A program made the translations under genes and the position numbers. A DNA stretch of 64,000 bases from an uncultured Atopobiaceae bacterium (GTDB lineage: Bacteria > Actinomycetota > Coriobacteriia > Coriobacteriales > Atopobiaceae), in the NCBI GenBank assembly GCA_910579165.1, contig CAJTTF010000007.1, positions 1 to 64,000 of the forward strand. Reading direction: 5' to 3'. Numbering within the stretch: position 1 is the stretch's first letter; every line of letters begins with the position of its first letter. Shown in pieces: positions 26,869 to 36,065 of the stretch. Under the pieces are notes generated by a model, which was not told where the DNA came from, searched no databases, and saw only the letters and a list, made by a program, of their open reading frames with translations.

Positions 26869-26990
26869 AAAAAGGGTAAAGGCTAGCGGACGAGTTTTTG
26901 GACGTAGTCCAAACTGTTTGAAGTCCGCGCCTTGCCCTTTTTCTCTAACCCGGTGACAAGTTCCTTATAGTTTGCGCCTTGTCCTTTTTT
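26869..26990 (+). terminator. long two-part hairpin terminator, copy 2, with a partial duplicate
   Basis: AAAAAGGGTAAAGG (26869-26882) pairs with CCTTGCCCTTTTT (26930-26942), with one bulged A and one U-G pair. GCGGAC (886-891) pairs with GTCCGC (923-928), and TTTGGAC/GTCCAAA forms the inner stem. Relative to copy 1, the changes mostly keep pairing. The 3' arm is then repeated once more 47 bases on: GTTTGCGCCTTGTCCTTTTT from 26970. The 365-base gap from 26763 holds this element, the conserved flank before it, and the promoter of the next gene. Confidence 0.75.
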
Positions 26991-27015
26991 CTATCCCGCT
27001 TCCAAGAAAATCTGC

Positions 27016-27044
27016 TTGACTACTGCCAGATAGCGTGATAACCT
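27016..27044 (+). promoter_or_regulatory. sigma-70-type promoter
   Basis: TTGACT (27016-27021), a 17-base spacer, and TAACCT (27039-27044). It is just downstream of the surface-gene terminator and about 80 bases before the ATG at 27128. Confidence 0.5.
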
Positions 27045-27127
27045 TTACGATTGCTCTTTGCTTGCACATATGAGCAAAAGCAAAACGGTACACGAAACAA
27101 AAACACACCCAACCGTTAGGATCGCTT

Positions 27128-28225
27128 ATGGCTACGTTAACGTCTGAGCATGTCCACCAAGGACTTCTTTCTTCTCTTGAGATTGAAGAGCTGGTTTCAC
27201 AGCTTATCTCGGAAGAGATCTCTATTCATCAGCAAAATCAGAAGCTCAAGATTGCACAAGAGCGCGCTATGGAGCAAGCGCGTCGTGATCGTGAGGCGCA
27301 AATAGCCGCTTTTCAAAGCCTTTCTTCAGCTGATCGCGTGCAAGGAGATACGCTCAATGATTCAGCGTTCATGGATGATGAAGCTGGCTTGCAGAATGCG
27401 TATGCTTCTCAGGGGAAGCGCTCCTTGGGAGCAGCAGTTGCTGATGACGCTTATGCCTATGGAAGCGCTACTCCGGGATTTGATGACATGGAAGCGCTGG
27501 CAGATGAATATGTTGCCGACAAAACCTTCAAAGAGCGCATTAGGGCAATTGCACGTGGCGTGCATGATGTGCTCGCTGAGCGCTTAAGCCCTAATGCTGA
27601 AGACTTCATGAGTGATATGCCTGTTATTCAACGTGCCGATGGTTCTGTTGGAGATATTGGCGAATCGTGGTGGAAAGATGCCACTACGCGTGAGGCCAAC
27701 GCTGGTTTCTCAGCTGAGCAAAATATGGAGAACGCCGCTGATGCCAATGCAGCACTTGAGGCAGAGATGCGAAGCGCTGCAATAGCCAAACGTGTGCACC
27801 ATATGGAGGAAGCTCCTTTTGATCTCAATCAAAGTATCGCCGTTTCACGCGAAGGCTCGTGGGATGAAGCGCTTGCTGCCATGGAGCAAAACGCGCAAGA
27901 GAATCTTGCTCTGACCATGGGGGACATTATGAGTGCCGCCAAGATGGATTCGGCGGCTGTCCTCTCTGAAATGGAAGACGCTGAATTTGACTGGATCGAC
28001 ATGGACGAAGTTGACGGCATTGAGCCCGATACGAGATTCCTTACGTTTCGCGTTCCCGGTGGCCATCCTGAAGTTCAAGATACCGCTTCTTACGTTGATT
28101 ATCTCGTGAAGGACGAACTTCTCGACGCGAGCAGCCCTCTCATCAAAAAGCACGCACAGAAGCGCAACGCGACCCATCTGCGCGTTATTGAGGGAGGATC
28201 GGGCCGAATTAGAAAGGCGATGTAG
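27128..28225 (+). CDS. acidic hypothetical protein
   Basis: A 365-residue soluble, Ala- and acid-rich protein. The first 60 residues form a probable coiled coil (HQQNQKLKIAQERAMEQARR). The middle is low in complexity and rich in Ala, Asp and Glu. The last 70 residues look more folded (FLTFRVPGGHPEVQDTASY) and end in a basic segment. No signal peptide, Cys or known motif is seen. It has its own promoter and lies just before tRNA-Arg and clpP. I do not recognise a family. Its companion upstream of valS (30576-31298) is also acidic and unknown. Confidence 0.7.
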   Translation: MATLTSEHVHQGLLSSLEIEELVSQLISEEISIHQQNQKLKIAQERAMEQARRDREAQIAAFQSLSSADRVQGDTLNDSAFMDDEAGLQNAYASQGKRSLGAAVADDAYAYGSATPGFDDMEALADEYVADKTFKERIRAIARGVHDVLAERLSPNAEDFMSDMPVIQRADGSVGDIGESWWKDATTREANAGFSAEQNMENAADANAALEAEMRSAAIAKRVHHMEEAPFDLNQSIAVSREGSWDEALAAMEQNAQENLALTMGDIMSAAKMDSAAVLSEMEDAEFDWIDMDEVDGIEPDTRFLTFRVPGGHPEVQDTASYVDYLVKDELLDASSPLIKKHAQKRNATHLRVIEGGSGRIRKAM

Positions 28226-28261
28226 CAAAAGGCTGCTTGAAGCGCTAAAATAAGGAACTCT

Positions 28262-28338
28262 GCGCCCGTAGCTCAACTGGATAGAGCATCGGACTTCTAA
28301 TCCGGCGGTTGAGGGTTCGAGTCCCCCCGGGCGCACCA
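28262..28338 (+). tRNA. tRNA-Arg (anticodon TCT)
   Basis: The acceptor stem GCGCCCG/CGGGCGC is perfect, the D arm is GCTC/GAGC, the anticodon loop is CTTCTAA (reads AGA), and the T arm is GAGGG/CCCCC with one A-C mismatch. CCA is encoded. Confidence 0.95.
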
Positions 28339-28438
28339 GGTGTTTTGTTGATTTTTGGCGCTAAAAGCGGTGCTAAGTGTTGCTTAAAATCGGGGACATC
28401 TGGTGTCAGGAGGATTAATAAGCATGCACGGAGGCACT

Positions 28439-29077
28439 ATGAATAATCAAAATCATCCTTTTCCAAACAGTCATAGTCCGCAGAATATCCCTAATATTCC
28501 TACGGTCATTCAAAACACCCCGCAGGGGGAGCGTGGCTTTGATCTTTACTCGCGCCTTCTGGAAGATCGTATTGTTTTCTTGGGGGAGCAAGTGACACCA
28601 GATTCGGCTAATCTCGTCGTTGCGCAGCTCCTTCATCTTGAGTCACAGGATCCCGAGAAAGACATCGCCCTTTACATTAATTCTCCCGGAGGAGACATTT
28701 ACGCGGGTCTTGGAATTATTGATACGATGAATTACATCAAGCCAGACGTTTCTACTATCTGTGTTGGCATGGCTGCGAGCATGGGGGCAATGATCCTAGC
28801 AAGCGGCACGAAGGGCAAACGCTTTTGCTTGCCCAATTCCATGGTGCTTATCCACCAGCCTTCATCTGCTGTCCAGGGCCAGCAAACAGACATCAATATC
28901 GTTGCGGAGGAAACAACCTACCTGCGCAAACACCTCAATGAAATGCTCTCTGCTGCAACGGGTCAGCCTATTGACAAGATTGAGCAAGACACAGAGCGTG
29001 ATAACTACATGCGCGCTGCAGAAGCAAAAAAATACGGACTTGTTGATAAGGTTATAACGTCTCGCGCCGATGCGTAG
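28439..29077 (+). CDS. clpP: ATP-dependent Clp protease proteolytic subunit
   Basis: A serine peptidase of about 212 residues that forms the ClpP barrel. The catalytic Ser lies in CVGMAASMGAMILAS, the His in MVLIHQPSS, and the Asp in the following helix region. Two starts are possible: ATG 28424, with AGGAGG ten bases upstream, and ATG 28439, with GGAGG four bases upstream. The second is used here. Both leave a Asn/Pro-rich 30-residue leader that the family often removes by self-processing. clpX follows after 17 bases, so the protease and its unfoldase are made together. Confidence 0.95.
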   Translation: MNNQNHPFPNSHSPQNIPNIPTVIQNTPQGERGFDLYSRLLEDRIVFLGEQVTPDSANLVVAQLLHLESQDPEKDIALYINSPGGDIYAGLGIIDTMNYIKPDVSTICVGMAASMGAMILASGTKGKRFCLPNSMVLIHQPSSAVQGQQTDINIVAEETTYLRKHLNEMLSAATGQPIDKIEQDTERDNYMRAAEAKKYGLVDKVITSRADA

Positions 29078-29094
29078 CCCCGACCACAAGTTAC

Positions 29095-30486
29095 ATGGAC
29101 GATAAGAACAAGAACAAGAACAACCAAAAATCGCATCCTGCTTCCTCCGGGGAGCCCAAGGACTTACATTGCTCCTTTTGCGGACGACCGCGCGAAGAGG
29201 TAGACAGGCTCGTTCAGGGTCCTGCAGGCGTCTATATCTGCGATGATTGCGTGCGTGATTGTGAGTATATGCTCACAGAAGCTGACGTAATAGACAAGAT
29301 AGAAGAAGCTGAGAAAGAGCCCGGCCCTCTAGTGCTCACGCATCTTCCCACGCCGCATGAGCTCTATGAGGAGCTCTCGCAGTATGTCATGGGGCAAGAA
29401 GATGCCAAACGCGCAATGAGCGTGGCTGTCTACAATCATTACAAGCGTATTGCGCAGGACGAACATGTTAGCGTTGATCCTGGCGACACTCAGGAGCTCC
29501 CGCTCAAAGAGAGTCAGCGTTCCTCGCAAGAGCCGGTGGAAATTGCTAAATCAAACATCCTCCTCCTGGGGCCCACCGGTACCGGTAAGACACTGTTGGC
29601 CCAGACACTCGCTCGTTTCCTCGATGTTCCCTTTGCCATAGCAGATGCTACTACCCTTACAGAGGCAGGCTACGTGGGCGAGGACGTAGAGTCCATCTTG
29701 CTCAAATTGATAATCGCTGCTGAGGGTGATGTTTCCCGCGCTCAACTGGGCATTATCTACATTGATGAAATTGATAAAATCGCCAAAAAAGCCGAAAACC
29801 TCTCGGTCACCCGTGATGTTTCTGGAGAGGGTGTTCAGCAAGCTCTGCTAAAAATCGTTGAAGGCACGGTGGCAAATGTCCCGCCGCAAGGGGGGCGCAA
29901 ACACCCCATGCAAGAGCTTATCGAAATCGATACGACAAACATACTCTTTATCTTGGGTGGTGCTTTTGTGGGTCTCGAGAAAATCATCGCAGATCGCGTT
30001 GATAACGCAGGTATTGGCTTTGAGGCTGAACTTTCTGTTAAGGAAAAGAAGAAAATGGATGAACTTATGACGCAGGTTCTCCCAACTGATCTTCATAAAT
30101 TTGGCATGATTCCTGAATTTATTGGTCGTATTCCTGTCATTACGCACACATGCGATCTTGATGTTGATGACCTTGTTACGATCTTGACCGAGCCCAAGAA
30201 TGCTCTTGTGAAACAATTCACGCGACTCTTTGCCTTAGAGGGCGTTGAGCTTATCTTTGAGGAAAACGCTCTGCGTGCCATGGCAGAGCAAGCCATGAAA
30301 CTTGAGATAGGCGCGCGAGGACTTCGCTCAATCATGGAGCAGACGCTCCAAAAAACTATGTTTGACATGCCCAGCAATCCTAATATTGCTCAAGTGATTG
30401 TGACGCGCGAGGCTGTTCTCGGTAGCGATGGGCCACGTATTATCCTGCGTGGAAGCAAAAAGAAAAAAACACGTCTTGCAAGCTAG
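29095..30486 (+). CDS. clpX: Clp protease ATP-binding subunit ClpX
   Basis: A 463-residue AAA+ unfoldase that feeds substrates to ClpP. The N-terminal zinc domain has Cys26, 29, 49 and 52 (CSFCGRP..ICDDC). Walker A is GPTGTGKT (159-166) and Walker B IIYIDEIDK. The sensor and C-terminal small domain are complete. A polar insert of about 25 residues (HVSVDPGDTQELPLKESQRS) lies before Walker A, longer than in Escherichia coli. A Lys/Asn-rich leader precedes the zinc domain. Confidence 0.96.
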   Translation: MDDKNKNKNNQKSHPASSGEPKDLHCSFCGRPREEVDRLVQGPAGVYICDDCVRDCEYMLTEADVIDKIEEAEKEPGPLVLTHLPTPHELYEELSQYVMGQEDAKRAMSVAVYNHYKRIAQDEHVSVDPGDTQELPLKESQRSSQEPVEIAKSNILLLGPTGTGKTLLAQTLARFLDVPFAIADATTLTEAGYVGEDVESILLKLIIAAEGDVSRAQLGIIYIDEIDKIAKKAENLSVTRDVSGEGVQQALLKIVEGTVANVPPQGGRKHPMQELIEIDTTNILFILGGAFVGLEKIIADRVDNAGIGFEAELSVKEKKKMDELMTQVLPTDLHKFGMIPEFIGRIPVITHTCDLDVDDLVTILTEPKNALVKQFTRLFALEGVELIFEENALRAMAEQAMKLEIGARGLRSIMEQTLQKTMFDMPSNPNIAQVIVTREAVLGSDGPRIILRGSKKKKTRLAS

Positions 30487-30575
30487 TGCTTCCTGGATTC
30501 AACAGAAGAAACCACGTATACTCTTTTGCGCATACCTGAACGAAATGCGATACATAACATGTGAAGGAGGATGGT

Positions 30576-31298
30576 ATGTCCCAAAGCATTCCTTTTTATG
30601 GAACCATTGGACTTCCCGAGGACTTGCTTTCAAAACGTAAGTTTTCGAGCATTTGGAAAAAAGCCCTCGCCTCGTATAATCAAGAGAACCTCACGCGTGG
30701 AATTACCACGGTTTACGACACCGAGGAGCAAGATATGCCCATGTCGCAACCGTCTAAGGCAGATGCGCGCGTTACTACGAATGAACCTCAGGTCATCTAT
30801 CAAATCTCGGGCGTTACCGATGAAGGCTTTGATGAGGCGGCACCTTGGATTTTGCACGGCTCGCTTTCCAAGGAGGACATTACCGCGCTGGAGGATGCCA
30901 TCGCCTCTTTAAACGTGTGTTTCTCGTTTAATATCAACGAGTATACACGCCCCGGCGATGAAGATGAGTCGCTCGTGCACGAGAGTGGCAGCCTCGTTCT
31001 CCAAGACGGAAAACTCCAGGTGCAAGACGCACACTACGAGGACATTCCTATCACAAGTCGCAAGCTCATCGATATGGGCTTTGCCGAGGAATCTCAGGCA
31101 GACGATGAGGAACTTGCGGTTATGATGGCCGAGGAGTACCCAGATGGCCCTGAACCAGATGATCTTATTGACGCCATCTCAGATGTTAGAGAGGATGAAC
31201 GACATGAAGGTGTGTTCACCAAGGATGAAACTGACGACCCAATTTCCTTTGGCCAGATGATTGAAGCTGCTATTTCCGATGAGGATGATATCGATTAA
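30576..31298 (+). CDS. acidic hypothetical protein
   Basis: A 240-residue soluble protein. AAGGAGGATGGT before ATG 30576 decides the start over an in-frame GTG at 30561. The C-terminal 90 residues are strongly acidic (EESQADDEELAVMMAEEYP, ISDEDDID). The N-terminal part has one basic helix (KRKFSSIWKKALASY). There are no known motifs. It ends two bases before valS, so it is probably co-transcribed with it, 89 bases after clpX. No function can be assigned. Confidence 0.75.
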   Translation: MSQSIPFYGTIGLPEDLLSKRKFSSIWKKALASYNQENLTRGITTVYDTEEQDMPMSQPSKADARVTTNEPQVIYQISGVTDEGFDEAAPWILHGSLSKEDITALEDAIASLNVCFSFNINEYTRPGDEDESLVHESGSLVLQDGKLQVQDAHYEDIPITSRKLIDMGFAEESQADDEELAVMMAEEYPDGPEPDDLIDAISDVREDERHEGVFTKDETDDPISFGQMIEAAISDEDDID

Positions 31299-31300
31299 CC

Positions 31301-34117
31301 ATGTCCACAACTGATGACTCACAAAACAGTCAAAAACCTAATCTACCTGCTCATTTTGAATCCAAAACGATAGAGAAGGTGCTCGCAGAGCGCTGGTTGG
31401 ATGCCGGTTGCTATCAACGCACGGTTGGGCAGGTATCATCGGACGAACCCGCACCGCAAGACTGCACCATCGTCATACCGCCTCCTAATGTCACAGGTGT
31501 TCTTCATATGGGACACGCGCTTGATGACACCATCCAGGATACGTTTATTCGCTTTAACCGCATGCTGGGCAAATCTGTTCGCTGGATCGTTGGTTTAGAT
31601 CATGCTGGGATTTCTACGCAAACAAAAGTTGACAAGAAGCTTAAAGAGGAAGGGATTTCTCGGCTAGAAATTGGACGAGAAAAGTTTGTGGAGGCGTGTT
31701 GGGATTGGACGCGCGAGTATGGCGGCACCATTGTGCGTCAGATGAAGCGTATGGGGACGAGCTGCGATTTTTCTGATCAAAAGTTCACGATGGACGAGGA
31801 TTTTTCCTATGCGGTCCGCAAGGTGTTTTGCGATTGGTATCACGATGGCCTTATCTATCGTGGCAAACGCATCGTGAATTGGTGTCCTAACTGCAAGACG
31901 GCTATTTCTGATGATGAAGCTGAATACCAGAGCGAGAAGGGCCACCTGTGGTACTTGCGCTATCCGCTCAAGGAGCCGGTTTCTGGGCAAAGCTACATTA
32001 CGGTAGCAACAACGCGACCAGAGACAATGCTGGGAGACACGGGCGTTGCGGTGAGTCCCACTGATCCAGACAAAGCTGCCTTTGTGGGTGCTACTGTTAT
32101 CCTTCCGCTCGTCAACCGTGAGATTCCTATCTTTTCTGACTGGCATGTTGACGCTGAGTTTGGAACTGGTTTTGTGAAGGTGACTCCCGCTCACGATCCC
32201 AATGATTTTGCAATGGGCGAGGCTCACGATCTCGAAAAAATTAATGTGCTTGATGAGACGGCGCACATCGTAGAGGGATATGGGGAATTCTCAGGACTAT
32301 CACGCGAGGAGGCTCGCGAGGCCATTGTAACCGCCTTTGAAAAGGAGGGCCTACTCGACCATGTAGAAGAGCTTGATCACTCCGTTATGCATTGTTATCG
32401 CTGCGATACTGCTCTTGAGCCCTGGCTTTCTGAGCAATGGTTTGTCAAAACTGAAGGCCTCAAGCCCAGGGCAACCGAGGCCGTTAAAACAAGAAGCGTT
32501 CACTTTCACCCTGAGCGCTGGGAGGACACCTATCTTACCTGGATGAACAATCTGAAGGATTGGTGCATCTCGCGCCAGCTGTGGTGGGGTCACAGAATAC
32601 CTGTTTTTGCCTGTGATGATTGCGGCTGGGAAGACGCTTGCATGGACGACATCACAGTCTGTCCTGCGTGTGGATCCACGCACGTTGTACAAGACCCAGA
32701 CGTCCTTGATACGTGGTTTTCCTCGCAACTCTTTCCTTTTGCAACGCAGGGATGGCCGATCCATCCTGAATCGCTTGAGCATCACTATCCTACAACGGCA
32801 CTCTTTACAGCTCGCGATATTATTGCTCTCTGGGTTGCGCGTATGGTGATGAGCTCCTATAGCTTCCTCGACCAAAAACCGTTCAATGATGTATTCATCC
32901 ACGCCACCATTTTGGCAAAGGATGGTTCGCGCATGTCAAAGTCCAAGGGTAATGGCGTCGACCCCATGGACCTCATCGAGAAGTACGGTGCAGACGCTAT
33001 GCGGTTCAATCTCTTAAGCCTGGTAACGGGCAATCAAGACGTGAAATTTGATGCCGCCTTTGATAAGAAAACGGGGGAGTTTGTAGAGTCTCCCAGGACC
33101 GCTGCGGCCAAGGCGTTTGTCACCAAGATTTGGAACGCTTGTCGTTTTGCCCTTATGAACCTGGATGGTTATGTACCGGGGGAGGCTGTGGCCGAGACAC
33201 CTGAGGATAAATGGATGCTTTCGCGTCTTGCGTCTGTTGTGAAGACAGCCACTGATAGTCTCTCTCAGTTTGAATTTGGTATGTATGCTCGTGATATGCA
33301 GAACTTCTTTTGGAACGAGGTATGCGATTGGTATGTAGAGCTTACCAAAGTGCGCCTTCAGTCTTCCAATGATCAAACGCGAATGGTTGCCCAAAGGAAT
33401 CTCGTATTCGTTCTCGATACAGCGTTGCGCCTTTTACATCCTGTGATGCCGTTTATCACTGAGGCCATCTGGGAAGAGCTCCCGGTCTCTGCGCTTGACA
33501 CCTTTGATGCTCTCGCGGGTCGTATGGATGCGCGCCCTGTTGGTTCGCCTGTACCAGAAGAGATTATCGGCACACATGCAAAGCGCTTCCTTATGCAGGC
33601 TCCCTGGCCTCACTTTCACGATTTCAAGACGTTCATTGACAAGGATGCCGAGGAGACCTTTGATGTGGCACGACGCCTTATTTCGGGAGTTCGCTCCGTT
33701 CGTGCCCGCTATAGATTGAGCCCCAATCAGGAAGTGTCTGTTCTCATCCGTGCAACGCCAGAGGTGATGGAGATTCTTGCTAAGCAGGATAGCTTCATTC
33801 ATGCGGTGGGAAAGATTGTGACCCTTGATAACTTGCCCCAGGATGCCGATAAACCCCAGGATTCTGTTGCTTTTGAGGATAAGGCTTTTACGGCGTATGT
33901 CGTGCTCAAGGGTGTGGTTGATTTTGAGCAAGAACGCGCTCGTATTCAAAAAGCGCTTCAGGAGGCTGAAGGCGAGCTGAAAGGTCTTCAAAAAACCCTT
34001 TCTAGCGAGGGCTTTTTGGCAAAGGCCGCCCCCAAGATTATTCAACAGAAGCGCGAGCGTCATGAGGAACTTGAGGCAAGTATAGAGCGCTTACAGGCAG
34101 AGCTTGCAAGCCTGTAG
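31301..34117 (+). CDS. valS: valyl-tRNA synthetase
   Basis: A 938-residue class I synthetase that charges tRNA-Val. PPPNVTGVLHMGHALD carries the HIGH motif (69-72), RMSKSKGN stands for KMSKS (544-551), and a CP1 editing domain with TTRPETMLGDTG lies between. Two zinc-ribbon-like Cys pairs (CPNC; CDDC..CPAC) are inside. The C-terminal coiled coil (ARIQKALQEAEGELKGLQKT) is typical of ValS. It starts two bases after the acidic protein's stop codon and is followed closely by folC. Confidence 0.97.
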   Translation: MSTTDDSQNSQKPNLPAHFESKTIEKVLAERWLDAGCYQRTVGQVSSDEPAPQDCTIVIPPPNVTGVLHMGHALDDTIQDTFIRFNRMLGKSVRWIVGLDHAGISTQTKVDKKLKEEGISRLEIGREKFVEACWDWTREYGGTIVRQMKRMGTSCDFSDQKFTMDEDFSYAVRKVFCDWYHDGLIYRGKRIVNWCPNCKTAISDDEAEYQSEKGHLWYLRYPLKEPVSGQSYITVATTRPETMLGDTGVAVSPTDPDKAAFVGATVILPLVNREIPIFSDWHVDAEFGTGFVKVTPAHDPNDFAMGEAHDLEKINVLDETAHIVEGYGEFSGLSREEAREAIVTAFEKEGLLDHVEELDHSVMHCYRCDTALEPWLSEQWFVKTEGLKPRATEAVKTRSVHFHPERWEDTYLTWMNNLKDWCISRQLWWGHRIPVFACDDCGWEDACMDDITVCPACGSTHVVQDPDVLDTWFSSQLFPFATQGWPIHPESLEHHYPTTALFTARDIIALWVARMVMSSYSFLDQKPFNDVFIHATILAKDGSRMSKSKGNGVDPMDLIEKYGADAMRFNLLSLVTGNQDVKFDAAFDKKTGEFVESPRTAAAKAFVTKIWNACRFALMNLDGYVPGEAVAETPEDKWMLSRLASVVKTATDSLSQFEFGMYARDMQNFFWNEVCDWYVELTKVRLQSSNDQTRMVAQRNLVFVLDTALRLLHPVMPFITEAIWEELPVSALDTFDALAGRMDARPVGSPVPEEIIGTHAKRFLMQAPWPHFHDFKTFIDKDAEETFDVARRLISGVRSVRARYRLSPNQEVSVLIRATPEVMEILAKQDSFIHAVGKIVTLDNLPQDADKPQDSVAFEDKAFTAYVVLKGVVDFEQERARIQKALQEAEGELKGLQKTLSSEGFLAKAAPKIIQQKRERHEELEASIERLQAELASL

Positions 34118-34125
34118 ATTTCTTG

Positions 34126-35502
34126 ATGTACTCCGTACCAATTCAAACGAAACCGCTATCGTATGCAGACGCATGTGAGGCGCTCACGCTTCAGCTAAGG
34201 ATAGGCATCGATCCTGTTCTAGAAACAGTCATTGAGATGCTTGAGGTTCTTGGAAATCCTCAGTCCTACTTTGATGTCATCCAAATTGGGGGAACTAATG
34301 GTAAAACCTCCACCTCTCGCTACACGGCCGCTTTTCTTGAAGCGGCTCTAAAGGATATCAACGGCACGCCTGAGGACATGCCTCTCGTTGGTCTCTATAC
34401 GAGCCCAGAGCTGGAGCGAGTGAATGAGCGCATCGTACTTGATGGCGAGGATGTAGCAGATGAGCTCTTTGCCACTGGCGTCGCGGCAGCTCAGGCTGCG
34501 GGCGAGAAGGTTAACCACAATCGACTCCTAGCAGGAGAGAGTCTCTACAACATTACACAATTTGATCTTCTTACGGTTGCGGCTCTCGTTATATTCGCCC
34601 TTAAGAATGTGAAGGTGGCCGTTTTGGAAGTAGGAATGGGAGGGAGATGGGATGCCACAACCGCCACAACCCCTCTTATTACGGCAATTACTGGCGTAGA
34701 CCTTGATCACACAAAAATATTGGGCGAGACCAAAGCGCAGATTGCCCAAGAAAAAGCGGCCATCATTAAGCCGGGACAGCGGGTTTTTTTTGGAGCAGGA
34801 GTTGCTGAGGATCCTGAAGTACGCGCCATTGTAGATGCCCGTTGTGATGCCTGCTCTATAGAGCCGGAGTATATTCCGGCGCAGGTGCCCCTAGAAAAGT
34901 GCGTCTCGGCAAAGGCATCTTCAGCAAATGACCTCCCTACAAAGGAGCAGGCAGGTCACACTTCCAGAGGGACACACATCCCGCACTACCAGGCAGCCAA
35001 CATTGCTCTCTCCAAGGCTCTCGCCGAAGCATACCTTCAGCATGGCCTCTCTCCGCAAACCACAGTAGACCTACTAGAGCACACGCTCATTCCAGGTCGC
35101 TTTGAGATTCTCTCAGAGAGGCCCTTTCATATCATCGATGCTGCCCATAACCCCCAGTCCGTGCGTGTTTCCATGGATGAGCTACGCGCTTTTCAGGCTA
35201 CGCAAGACGAGCCTATAAGTGCCCTCATAGCCATGTTTGCCGATAAAGACACAGAGCAGATGGCTGCCCTCATCGCGAATAGCCTGGATCCCAGGGCAGA
35301 TATCTATGTTACACAAACGCACAATGAGCGCTGTTTATCGGCAGTACGTCTGGGAGAGTTGTTCTCGACATTGGGAAGAGCGCCAGCGCGCATCTTTGAG
35401 AGTGTTCCTGACGCCTGTGATGCCCTGGCTCAAGGGGACTACATTGCAATTGGTACAATCACGCTTGCCGGTGAGGTTAAAACGTTCGAAAAGAGCGGAT
35501 AG
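34126..35502 (+). CDS. folC: folylpolyglutamate synthase / dihydrofolate synthase
   Basis: A 458-residue Mur-ligase-like enzyme that adds glutamate to folates and, in bifunctional forms, makes dihydrofolate from dihydropteroate. The P-loop is IGGTNGKTSTSRY (near residue 55). GMGGRWDATTAT and DLDHTKILGET follow the family pattern. HIIDAAHNPQSVR marks the C-terminal domain. The start at 34126 is eight bases after the valS stop; a TTG just upstream is also possible. A valS-folC pair is common in bacteria. Confidence 0.92.
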   Translation: MYSVPIQTKPLSYADACEALTLQLRIGIDPVLETVIEMLEVLGNPQSYFDVIQIGGTNGKTSTSRYTAAFLEAALKDINGTPEDMPLVGLYTSPELERVNERIVLDGEDVADELFATGVAAAQAAGEKVNHNRLLAGESLYNITQFDLLTVAALVIFALKNVKVAVLEVGMGGRWDATTATTPLITAITGVDLDHTKILGETKAQIAQEKAAIIKPGQRVFFGAGVAEDPEVRAIVDARCDACSIEPEYIPAQVPLEKCVSAKASSANDLPTKEQAGHTSRGTHIPHYQAANIALSKALAEAYLQHGLSPQTTVDLLEHTLIPGRFEILSERPFHIIDAAHNPQSVRVSMDELRAFQATQDEPISALIAMFADKDTEQMAALIANSLDPRADIYVTQTHNERCLSAVRLGELFSTLGRAPARIFESVPDACDALAQGDYIAIGTITLAGEVKTFEKSG

Positions 35503-35553
35503 TCTGATACAATCGTTTTCGTTATAGTGATTTTTAGCTGAAAAGGATATAGC

Positions 35554-35985
35554 ATGTCAGATCTTCTCGACCAAATTGTGACTCCAGAGGTGAGTATCGT
35601 GCTCTACCTCATGCTTATTTGTGTCATTTTGCTTTACGCGCTTTCCATTGTGTACGTTGTGCGCGATGCGCAGCGCCGCGGCGCGGAACCTTGGTGGCTC
35701 TGGGCGTGTATCTCCGTTGTTCCTGTGGTGGGTCTTCTTGCCTACGTAATTTTGCGTCCTTCCAGCTACATGGTTGATAGGGAAGAGCAAGATTTGGATA
35801 TCGCCCTCAGAGAGCATCAACTTTCTCATTACGGTATCTGCCCTAAGTGTGGCACCGCCATCGACCGTGATTTTATCGTTTGCCCCATTTGTAATACGCA
35901 AGTGAGAAACGTGTGTCCTACGTGTCACCGTCCTCTCAACGCAGATTGGAAAGTTTGCCCTTATTGTAGGACGCGCATTCAGTAG
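35554..35985 (+). CDS. membrane protein with double zinc ribbon
   Basis: A 143-residue protein. Two hydrophobic segments (about 14-36 and 46-66) form a PLDc_N-like hairpin with RRGAEPWWLWACISVVPVVG between. A cytosolic tail carries four CxxC knuckles (CPKC, CPIC, CPTC, CPYC), a double zinc ribbon. AAAAGGA precedes the ATG. The role is unknown; such proteins are thought to bind nucleic acid or a protein partner at the membrane. Confidence 0.85.
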   Translation: MSDLLDQIVTPEVSIVLYLMLICVILLYALSIVYVVRDAQRRGAEPWWLWACISVVPVVGLLAYVILRPSSYMVDREEQDLDIALREHQLSHYGICPKCGTAIDRDFIVCPICNTQVRNVCPTCHRPLNADWKVCPYCRTRIQ

Positions 35986-36065
35986 GGCCCAAACAGCTCT
36001 TTTTATCACCTTGGTTCACCTCTCATACATTGCAAAAGTTTTAAAACACTCGCTTTTGATTCACG

